From: an uncultured Coriobacteriaceae bacterium
GTDB taxonomy: Bacteria > Actinomycetota > Coriobacteriia > Coriobacteriales > Eggerthellaceae
DNA: 10,549 nucleotides
Reading direction: 5' to 3'
Assembly (NCBI GenBank): GCA_900554945.1
Contig: USJN01000030.1
Coordinates: 1 to 10,549 of the forward strand
Below, one piece after another: positions 1 through 5,356 of the stretch (position 1 is the first letter of the stretch; each line of letters opens with the position of its first letter). Both the position numbers and the translations under genes were made by a program. The notes under the pieces were generated by a model, which saw nothing but the letters and a program-made list of their open reading frames with translations, did not search any database and was not told the DNA's origin.

Positions 1-7
1 AAAATCT

Positions 8-1264
8 CTAGTACTCCAAACCCGGGTAGAGCGGATGGGCCTCGAGCATCGCGTCGACCTTCTTCTTGATGTCGGCGAGCTTTGCGTCATCGTCGGCGTT
101 GAACACGGTGCCGGCAATGCACAGGCCGACCTCGTAGAAATCGTCCTTTGTGAAGCCGCGCGTGGTGGCCGCAGCGGACCCGACGCGAATGCCGCTCGCC
201 ACGAAGGGGCTGCGCTGTTCGTTGGGGATGGTGTTCTTGTTCACCGTAAGGCCAACGCGCTCGAGCAGCTTCTCGGCGTCCTTGCCGGTAACGTCGGCGG
301 GCGTGAGATCCACGAGGCACAGGTGGTTGTCCGTGCCGCCCGACACCAGACGCAGGCCGCCGTCGGTCATGCCCTGGCCGAGCGCCTTCGCGTTCTCGAC
401 CACATGGTCGATGTAGGTTTTGAACTCAGGCTTGAGCGCCTCGCCGAACGCGACCGCCTTGCCGGCGATGACGTGCATGAGCGGGCCGCCCTGCGAGCCG
501 GGGAACACCGCGGAGTTAATCTTCTTGAAGAGCTCCTCGGAGTTTGTCAGGATGAAGCCGCCACGCGGACCGCGCAGCGTCTTGTGGCTGGTCGACGTCG
601 TGATGTCGGCATACGGCACAGGGCTAGGGTGCGCGCCTGTGGCGACGAGGCCGGCGATGTGGGCCATGTCCACCATGAGGTAGGCGCCCACCTCATGCGC
701 GATCTCGGCCATGCGCGGGAAGTCGATCGTGCGAGGATAGGCGGAAGCGCCACCGACGATGACCTTCGGGCGAACCTCCTTCGCCTTTTCAAGAAGCGCG
801 TCGTAGTCGATGACCTCGGTCTCAGGATCGACGCCGTAGGATTCCGCATGGTAAAGCTTGCCCGAAAAGTTCGCCGGGCTGCCGTGGGTAAGATGGCCGC
901 CGTTGTCGAGGCCCATGCCCAAAATGGTGTCACCGGGCTTGATCAGCGCGAAGTACGCCGCCAGGTTCGCGTTCGCGCCGGAATGGGGCTGAACGTTCGC
1001 GAACTGCGCGCCGTAGAGCTTGCAGGCGCGATCGCGCGCGAGGTCCTCCACGATGTCGACCTTCTCACAGCCGCCGTAGTAGCGCTTGCCGGGATAACCT
1101 TCCGCGTACTTGTTGGTGAGCACGCTGCCCATGGCCTCCATGACAGCCGGGCTAGTGAAGTTCTCCGAAGCGATGAGTTCGACACTCGTGCGCTGACGTC
1201 CCAGCTCAGCGCGAAGAACGTCAGCGACCTCGGGATCGCTTTCACTTACATATTGCAACGTCAT
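8..1264 (-). CDS. glyA: Serine hydroxymethyltransferase
   Basis: PLP enzyme that interconverts serine and glycine while charging tetrahydrofolate to 5,10-methylene-THF; cytosolic, the main source of one-carbon units. The 418-residue protein has the usual family length. Visible motifs: ELIASENF near residues 29-36, the [13 protein letters not shown] segment at 53-65, VDMAHIAGL near 198-206, and the PLP-lysine motif [11 protein letters not shown] with the Schiff-base Lys at 228 (Lys229 in E. coli). Arg360 in SGIRVG fits the substrate-carboxylate arginine. The frame is open 14 codons further upstream (to 1306), but I place the start at 1264: it has a GGAAGGGG Shine-Dalgarno 8 nt before the ATG, and homology begins just after it. 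The gene ends in TAG, 7 bases from the window edge. It lies 135 nt downstream of rpiB with its own promoter-like sequence, so it may be transcribed both alone and by readthrough. Motif match makes the function very secure. Confidence 0.97.
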   Translation of the reverse strand: MTLQYVSESDPEVADVLRAELGRQRTSVELIASENFTSPAVMEAMGSVLTNKYAEGYPGKRYYGGCEKVDIVEDLARDRACKLYGAQFANVQPHSGANANLAAYFALIKPGDTILGMGLDNGGHLTHGSPANFSGKLYHAESYGVDPETEVIDYDALLEKAKEVRPKVIVGGASAYPRTIDFPRMAEIAHEVGAYLMVDMAHIAGLVATGAHPSPVPYADITTSTSHKTLRGPRGGFILTNSEELFKKINSAVFPGSQGGPLMHVIAGKAVAFGEALKPEFKTYIDHVVENAKALGQGMTDGGLRLVSGGTDNHLCLVDLTPADVTGKDAEKLLERVGLTVNKNTIPNEQRSPFVASGIRVGSAAATTRGFTKDDFYEVGLCIAGTVFNADDDAKLADIKKKVDAMLEAHPLYPGLEY

Positions 1265-1272
1265 ATAATTCG

Positions 1273-1280
1273 CCCCTTCC
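1273..1280 (-). promoter_or_regulatory. Shine-Dalgarno site fixing the glyA start
   Basis: The minus strand reads GGAAGGGG, 8 nt before the ATG at 1264. It supports that codon over the in-frame ATG at 1306, which would add 14 residues not expected in the family. Confidence 0.75.
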
Positions 1281-1304
1281 AGAGCCCGAAAAAAGTATGC
1301 GCCC

Positions 1305-1338
1305 ACTCTAGCACAATGAGCAGGCGCAATTGTTACAA
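1305..1338 (-). promoter_or_regulatory. Candidate glyA promoter with overlapping palindrome
   Basis: In the 135-nt gap upstream of glyA the minus strand has TGCTAGAGT (1313-1305), an extended -10 element (TGn plus 4 of 6 -10 bases). It would start RNA near 1298, giving a leader of about 35 nt that contains the Shine-Dalgarno. There is no good -35 hexamer, but the -35 zone is covered by the palindrome TTGTnACAA (1330-1338), which could be an operator. Further upstream lies GTCAA-N7-TTGAC (1363-1379). Promoter and operators are inferred from sequence only. Confidence 0.4.
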
Positions 1339-1399
1339 CTTGGTTAGGGGAAGCTTGCGTTGGTCAAGGGAAATTTGACTCGGCCGGGAAGCGCGACCG

Positions 1400-1846
1400 C
1401 TACGCCGAGGGCGTCTCGAGCGCCATAATCTTCTCGACGCGGCCCGCGTGGCGGCCGCCGCCGAAATCGGTGGACAGGAACACGTCGAGGATGCGCTTGT
1501 TTTCCTCCACGTCGACGAAGCGACCCGACAGCGTCACGATGTTGGCGTCGTTGTGCTCGCGGCACAGCTCGGCGAACTGGGTGTTGATGGCGTTCACCGC
1601 GCGGATGCCGTTGATCTTGTTGGCGGCGACGGCCATGCCGATTCCCGTGCCGCACACGAGAACGCCGTATGTCGCCACGCCGCCTGCCACCTCGTGGGCG
1701 ACCTTGGCGGCGAAGTCGGGGTAATCGACGCGGTCGTCGGAGTCGGGACCCAGGTCGTGCACCTCGTAACCCTTCTCCTTAAGGTAGGCAGCCAAAAGCT
1801 GCTTCTGCTCGAAGCCCGCGTGATCGCTTGCGATGCTGATAATCAT
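1400..1846 (-). CDS. rpiB: Ribose-5-phosphate isomerase B
   Basis: Cytosolic isomerase of the RpiB/LacAB family, interconverting ribose-5-phosphate and ribulose-5-phosphate in the non-oxidative pentose-phosphate pathway. The 148-residue protein is typical in length. Motifs: ASDHAG at 6-11, GVLVCGTGIGMAVAANK at 61-77 with the catalytic Cys65 and Thr67 (E. coli Cys66/Thr68), REHND with His98 (His99 in E. coli), and the phosphate-binding GGRHAGRV near 130-137. An open frame runs upstream to 2104 inside glpK, but its extra 86 residues are arginine-rich out-of-frame glpK sequence; homology starts at MIISIASDHAG. The minus strand has AAGGGAG about 10 nt before this ATG. The gene begins 32 nt after the glpK stop, so co-transcription with glpK is likely. 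LacA/LacB (galactose-6-phosphate isomerase) is the only close alternative and is less likely: there is a single subunit gene, no lac genes, and glyA next door. Confidence 0.93.
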   Translation of the reverse strand: MIISIASDHAGFEQKQLLAAYLKEKGYEVHDLGPDSDDRVDYPDFAAKVAHEVAGGVATYGVLVCGTGIGMAVAANKINGIRAVNAINTQFAELCREHNDANIVTLSGRFVDVEENKRILDVFLSTDFGGGRHAGRVEKIMALETPSA

Positions 1847-1878
1847 GTTCCTACTCTCCCTTATGTCGTGAACTTGTC

Positions 1879-3375
1879 CTATTTCGTCTTCGTATGCCCC
1901 ACCGCGCGCCGCCATCCTTCCAAAAGCTCGGCGTGGCGCGTGTGGTCCATCTGCGGCTCGTAGACGTCGTCGGTCGTGCGCAACCCGCGCAGCTGGTCGG
2001 TGCTCTCCCAAAAGCCCGTCGCCAAACCGGCCAGGTACGCGGCGCCGACAGCAGTGGTCTCCGCGTTTTTCGGACGATGAAGCGACGTGCGAAGCATATC
2101 GCATTGGAACTGCATGAGGAAGTCGTTTTTCGATGCGCCGCCGTCGACGTTGAGCTCGGAGAGCTTCACGCCCGAGTCGGCCTCCATCGCCACCACCAGG
2201 TCATGTACCTGGTAAGCGAGCGATTCGAGCGCAGCGCGGACGAAATGGGCGCGGGTCGAGCCGCGCGTGAGGCCGACGACCGTGCCGCGCGCCTCGGCGT
2301 CCCAATAGGGGGCGCCGAGGCCGGTGAAGGCGGGCACGATATAGACGCCCTCCGTGCTATCGACGCTGCGGGCGATCTCGCAGGTTTCCGCCACGTCGTC
2401 GATAAGGCCCATCTCGTCGCGCAGCCACTGCAGAAGAGCGCCCGCCATAAACACGCTTCCCTCGAGCGCATATTCAGGACCCTTTGCATCAGGCGCACTT
2501 GCGGCAACGGTAGTGACCAGGCCGTTTTTCGACTCGCACGCCTCGCGCCCCGTGTTCATCAGAAGGAAGCAACCCGTGCCGTAGGTGTTTTTCGCCTGGC
2601 CGGGCGAAAAGCAACACTGCCCGAACAGCGCCGCCTGCTGGTCGCCCGCGATACCGCGGATGGGCACGCCGGGGAAGACGGCGGGATTTCTTGTCACGCC
2701 GAAGTCGCCCGACGAGGGGCGCACCTCGGGAAGCATCGAAGCGGGGATGTCGAACAGGTCAAGCAGCCACGGGTCCCATTCCATGTCGTGGATGTTGAAG
2801 AGCATGGTGCGGCTCGCGTTGGTGACGTCGGTGGCGTGCACCTCGCCCTGCGTGAGCGCCCATAAAAGCCACGAGTCGACCGTGCCGAACGCGAGCTTTC
2901 CCTGGAGCGCATCCTCGCGAGCGCCGGGGACGTTGTCGAGGATCCAGCGGATCTTGCTGGCAGAGAAGTACGCATCGGGCACAAGGCCCGTGCGGCGCGT
3001 GACCTCCGCCGCGATTTCCGGGACCCCGCACAGCTCCTCGACGAGAGGCGCCGTTCGGCGGCACTGCCACACGATGGCATTCGCTACCGGCTGACCGGTC
3101 TCACGGTTCCACACGACCGTGGTCTCGCGCTGGTTGGTGATGCCGATGGAGTCGATGTCACGAGGTCCCAAATCGTTCGATACCAAAAGTTCTGTCAGCG
3201 CCCCGAGCTGCGACGAGAGGATATCGCGCGGATCGTGCTCGACCCAGCCCGGCTTGGGGAAAATCTGCGGGAAGGGGTTTTGCACCACGTCCGCGACGCG
3301 CCCCTCGCGGTCGATGAGCATCGCCCGGGAAGACGTAGTCCCCTGGTCAAGCGCGACAACGTAGGTTTTCGACAT
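1879..3375 (-). CDS. glpK: Glycerol kinase
   Basis: FGGY-family kinase converting glycerol and ATP to sn-glycerol-3-phosphate; cytosolic. The 498 residues match the normal length. Motifs: DQGTTSSRA at 10-18 (phosphate binding); NQRETT with Arg83/Glu84, Trp103 and Tyr136, which fit the glycerol pocket; GDQQAALFGQ with catalytic Asp245; YGTGCF at 265-270; and DGGASKNDFLMQ at 411-422. The ATG is preceded by GAGGAG at 6 nt spacing. It lies 75 nt after the lipase-like hydrolase gene and 32 nt before rpiB, so a hydrolase-glpK-rpiB unit is plausible. No glpF or glpD is in the window. Two regulatory features seem absent: there is no histidine between residues 197 and 376, so the HPr-phosphorylated activation-loop His of Firmicute GlpK is missing, and the loop before GIAGDQQ lacks the GGKGGTR fructose-1,6-bisphosphate site of E. 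coli GlpK. Function is secure; the regulatory reading is inference. Confidence 0.97.
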   Translation of the reverse strand: MSKTYVVALDQGTTSSRAMLIDREGRVADVVQNPFPQIFPKPGWVEHDPRDILSSQLGALTELLVSNDLGPRDIDSIGITNQRETTVVWNRETGQPVANAIVWQCRRTAPLVEELCGVPEIAAEVTRRTGLVPDAYFSASKIRWILDNVPGAREDALQGKLAFGTVDSWLLWALTQGEVHATDVTNASRTMLFNIHDMEWDPWLLDLFDIPASMLPEVRPSSGDFGVTRNPAVFPGVPIRGIAGDQQAALFGQCCFSPGQAKNTYGTGCFLLMNTGREACESKNGLVTTVAASAPDAKGPEYALEGSVFMAGALLQWLRDEMGLIDDVAETCEIARSVDSTEGVYIVPAFTGLGAPYWDAEARGTVVGLTRGSTRAHFVRAALESLAYQVHDLVVAMEADSGVKLSELNVDGGASKNDFLMQFQCDMLRTSLHRPKNAETTAVGAAYLAGLATGFWESTDQLRGLRTTDDVYEPQMDHTRHAELLEGWRRAVGHTKTK

Positions 3376-3396
3376 ACTTATCTCCTCGAAGGGATA

Positions 3397-3432
3397 TTTC
3401 CGGTGTTTCCAGCGCTTCCAATGCTACCAGCC
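3397..3432. repeat. Four imperfect 9-bp repeats upstream of glpK
   Basis: On the plus strand the 9-mers TTTCCGGTG, TTTCCAGCG, CTTCCAATG and CTACCAGCC follow each other without a gap, 22 bp before the glpK ATG. They share a (T/C)TTCC-like core (TGGAA on the minus strand). They lie in the only space that could hold a glpK promoter, where I find no convincing -35/-10 pair. They may be a regulator array or a chance periodicity. Confidence 0.4.
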
Positions 3433-3450
3433 AACTGGGGAAACGCGAAA

Positions 3451-4416
3451 TCAGCTGATATGGCTGTCGATCCAGGCGAGCACGTCGTCGTAGACCTGCT
3501 GCTTGCCGGGCTCGTTCAAGATCTCGTGGCGCATGCCCTGGTAGAGCTTCACCTCGACGTCTTTGATCCCCGCCTTCTCGAACAGGGCGGCCGTGCTTTT
3601 CACGCCGCGCCCCTTGTTCCCCACCGGGTCGAGCGTGCCGGCGATGAGCAGGATAGGCAGCTCGGAGGGAATCTCGAGCGCCGAATCGAGCGTTGCAACC
3701 TCGGCGGTAAGGCTCGTGAGCGTCGCGTAGGCGCCAGCCGTGAACGTCTGGCCGCACAGGTCGTCGGCAATATAGGCATCGACGATGGCGGGGTCAGTGG
3801 AAAGCCAATCGAGAGGCGTGCGCGCATCTTTGACGGCCTTTGAGAAGGCCCCGTCCGCAAGGTTGTGGAGCAGCTTGCTGCGCGTGCGTTCCCCCTGCTT
3901 GGCGGCGACTCGGCAAGCAAGCAAGTGTCCCATCTTCGACTTCACGACAGGCTCGTTGCCGGTGCCGCAAATCACGGCGCCCGAAAGGCCTTCCGCATGG
4001 CGGGACAGGTACGCCCGTGTGACGAAGCTTCCCATGGAATGCCCGAAGATGAAGTAGGGCGTCTTGCGCGAGAAGCGGGCGCTCACCGTTTTCCGCATCT
4101 CGTGAACGTCCTCGATGAGGGCGTCCTTCCCGCAATCGAGGGGTATATGTCCCAAATCCATCGGGTCGGTGACCGAGCGGCCGTGCCCGATGTGGTCGTG
4201 GGCGCATACCGCGAAACCGGCGCTCACGAGGAAGCGAGCGAAATCCTCATAGCGACCGATGTGCTCGGACATGCCGTGGACAATTTGCACGATTGCGCGA
4301 GGAGCGGCACCCGATGAGCCATGCGAGGCAACGGGCTGCCACAATACCCCTTTTATCTGGGAAGACTTGTCGAACGACCTGAACCCTACCGATGATTTCT
4401 CAACTGGTTTGGACAC
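3451..4416 (-). CDS. Alpha/beta hydrolase, monoacylglycerol lipase/lysophospholipase type
   Basis: Serine hydrolase of the Hydrolase_4 (PldB / monoglyceride lipase) family, 321 residues. Motifs in order: HGMSEHIGRY at 47-56 (the family's HGxxEHxxRY with the oxyanion-hole region), DHIGHGRS at 74-81, nucleophile elbow GHSMG with Ser127, GTLDPVGN with acid Asp263, and GMRHEILNE with His297. This gives a complete Ser-Asp-His triad. No signal peptide or membrane segment is visible, so it is probably cytosolic. I chose the GTG at 4416 because AAGGGGGAG lies 4 nt upstream; the ATG at 4533 would overlap the gene before it and add 39 unsupported residues. Its position directly before glpK suggests that it frees glycerol from monoacylglycerol or lysolipid. 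Exact substrate cannot be read from the sequence; an esterase on other small acyl esters is possible. Confidence 0.88.
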   Translation of the reverse strand: MSKPVEKSSVGFRSFDKSSQIKGVLWQPVASHGSSGAAPRAIVQIVHGMSEHIGRYEDFARFLVSAGFAVCAHDHIGHGRSVTDPMDLGHIPLDCGKDALIEDVHEMRKTVSARFSRKTPYFIFGHSMGSFVTRAYLSRHAEGLSGAVICGTGNEPVVKSKMGHLLACRVAAKQGERTRSKLLHNLADGAFSKAVKDARTPLDWLSTDPAIVDAYIADDLCGQTFTAGAYATLTSLTAEVATLDSALEIPSELPILLIAGTLDPVGNKGRGVKSTAALFEKAGIKDVEVKLYQGMRHEILNEPGKQQVYDDVLAWIDSHIS

Positions 4417-4420
4417 GAGA

Positions 4421-4429
4421 CTCCCCCTT
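4421..4429 (-). promoter_or_regulatory. Strong Shine-Dalgarno deciding the GTG start of the hydrolase
   Basis: The minus strand reads AAGGGGGAG, then TCTC, then GTG (4416-4414). No comparable site precedes the upstream in-frame ATG at 4533, so translation most likely begins at the GTG. Confidence 0.7.
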
Positions 4430-4442
4430 ATGCCAAAGCGAT

Positions 4443-4472
4443 TTTCCCGTCGCACCTCAGTATAGCGGGAAA
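4443..4472 (-). promoter_or_regulatory. Hydrolase promoter -10 inside an inverted repeat
   Basis: The minus strand has TATACT (4464-4459; 5 of 6 -10 bases) in the 79-nt gap before the hydrolase. It sits inside a perfect 7-bp inverted repeat TTTCCCG-N16-CGGGAAA (arms 4443-4449 and 4466-4472). RNA would start near 4452, about 36 nt before the GTG. No good -35 hexamer is visible. Arms flanking the -10 would suit a dimeric repressor; the same arms could also form a hairpin in readthrough RNA from the upstream gene. Confidence 0.45.
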
Positions 4473-4495
4473 GCCCCGCGCGCGGACAGGCAACC

Positions 4496-5104
4496 CTACG
4501 AAAGTGACTTGATGTCCGCGATGGTGATGGCACCTTCGCGCACGATCACGGGATGGTCCTGCGTGCAGTCGACGACCGTTGAGGCGATGCCGCTCTTGGC
4601 GCCGTCTTCCCCGTCCGAAAGCACCGCGGAAACCTGGGAGCAAAGGCCCTCGTCGAGGTCGCCGAAGGAGCCCGCTGGGCGCTTTCCCGATACGTTTGCC
4701 GAGGTCGTTGCAAGGGGGCACCCTACCGCGCCGATCAGCTCGAGCGCGCAGGCGTTGTTCGGCATGCGAAGTCCGATCGTGTCGGTGCTCGAGCGGAACG
4801 CCTCGGGTACCTCGTCCGACGCCTTGACGATCAGCGTAAGGGGGCCCGGCCAAAACGTTCGGGCGAGCACAAAGGCGAACTCGGGGACGCAGCGGCCGAA
4901 GCGCGCGAGGTCGTCTTGCTGGGAGACGAGCCACGAGATGGGCTTTGCCTTCTCGCGGCGCTTCAAGCTGTACAGGATATCGGGAGACGCGGCGTGGCGA
5001 ATAGAAACGCCCAGGCCATACACCGTTTCCGTGGGGAAGATCGCGGGTTGTCCCTTCTTGAGGACAGACGCCGTGACCGCAATCGAATCGGAAAGACGCG
5101 CCAT
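4496..5104 (-). CDS. L-threonylcarbamoyladenylate synthase (TsaC/YrdC/Sua5 family)
   Basis: Makes threonylcarbamoyl-AMP from threonine, bicarbonate and ATP, the first step of t6A37 modification of tRNAs that read ANN codons; cytosolic. The 202 residues form the short, single YrdC-domain version without the C-terminal Sua5 domain. Motifs: FPTETVYGLG at 23-32, KRREKAKP at 48-55 (basic nucleotide/bicarbonate-binding patch), WPGPLTLIV at 85-93, GLRMPNN at 111-117 and PLATTSANVSG at 130-140. ATG at 5104 has AAGG 7 nt upstream. It is preceded by a 252-nt gap with an extended -10 promoter and followed after 79 nt by the hydrolase. In Bacillus and many other bacteria this family member (ywlC) lies close to rpiB and glyA, as here, which supports a housekeeping role. 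The symbol tsaC, ywlC or sua5 depends on the naming scheme. Confidence 0.93.
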   Translation of the reverse strand: MARLSDSIAVTASVLKKGQPAIFPTETVYGLGVSIRHAASPDILYSLKRREKAKPISWLVSQQDDLARFGRCVPEFAFVLARTFWPGPLTLIVKASDEVPEAFRSSTDTIGLRMPNNACALELIGAVGCPLATTSANVSGKRPAGSFGDLDEGLCSQVSAVLSDGEDGAKSGIASTVVDCTQDHPVIVREGAITIADIKSLS

Positions 5105-5168
5105 GGAACCACCTTTTCAAGCACTTGTCGTTCGCCGTGCGCGCGGTGTGCGCAGCAGCGTGCCCTAA

Positions 5169-5177
5169 ATTGTAGCA
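5169..5177 (-). promoter_or_regulatory. Extended -10 promoter for the threonylcarbamoyl-AMP synthase gene
   Basis: The minus strand reads TGCTACAAT: a TGn extension and 5 of 6 consensus -10 bases. RNA would begin near 5162 with a leader of about 58 nt. The -35 zone is GC-rich and has no clear hexamer, as is common for extended -10 promoters. It marks the start of a transcription unit separate from the flavoprotein operon. Confidence 0.5.
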
Positions 5178-5255
5178 CTCACGGCACGGCAAGGGCGCGA
5201 GCAGGCCGCCGAGCGCAGGGCCGAGATGGCAACGAGCCGCGAACACGTGCGAGTG

Positions 5256-5314
5256 GGCAAGTGCGAGCGCGGGAGGCGCGGGGGCAGGCGGAAGCTGGTA
5301 AGTGCGAGCGCGGG
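5256..5314. repeat. 18-bp direct repeat in the 252-nt non-coding gap
   Basis: GGcAAGTGCGAGCGCGGG (5256-5273) recurs as GGtAAGTGCGAGCGCGGG (5297-5314), 17 of 18 identical and 41 bp apart. A further GTGCGAG lies just before the first copy (5247-5253). The gap 5105-5356 between the flavoprotein stop and the next start holds no credible gene; open frames there give Arg/Ala/Pro/Ser-rich shadows. I see no clear terminator for the flavoprotein operon. Confidence 0.6.
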
Positions 5315-5356
5315 GCAGAAGGCAAGATTGACAGCGAACCGCAAGCGCGAGGGGTG

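Noticed and set aside
35..1378. 447-codon open frame on the plus strand
   Set aside because: Antisense to glyA; composition is Arg/Val/Ala/Asp-rich and no family is recognisable.
1381..1399. Hairpin CGGTCG-N7-CGGCCG right after the rpiB stop as a terminator
   Set aside because: The stem is only 6 bp with a G-T wobble, and it is followed by AGTCAAATTTCCC rather than a clear T run. Too weak to call.
3451..4533. ATG at 4533 as the hydrolase start
   Set aside because: It overlaps the upstream synthase gene by 38 nt, lacks a ribosome site and adds basic, non-homologous residues; the GTG at 4416 has a strong Shine-Dalgarno.
5256..5314. CRISPR array
   Set aside because: Only two copies of an 18-bp repeat without regular spacers or dyad, and no cas gene in the window.
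5105..5356. Small gene or tRNA in the 252-nt gap
   Set aside because: Frames there give low-complexity Arg/Ala/Pro/Ser proteins without a ribosome site, and I could not fold a tRNA cloverleaf from the sequence.
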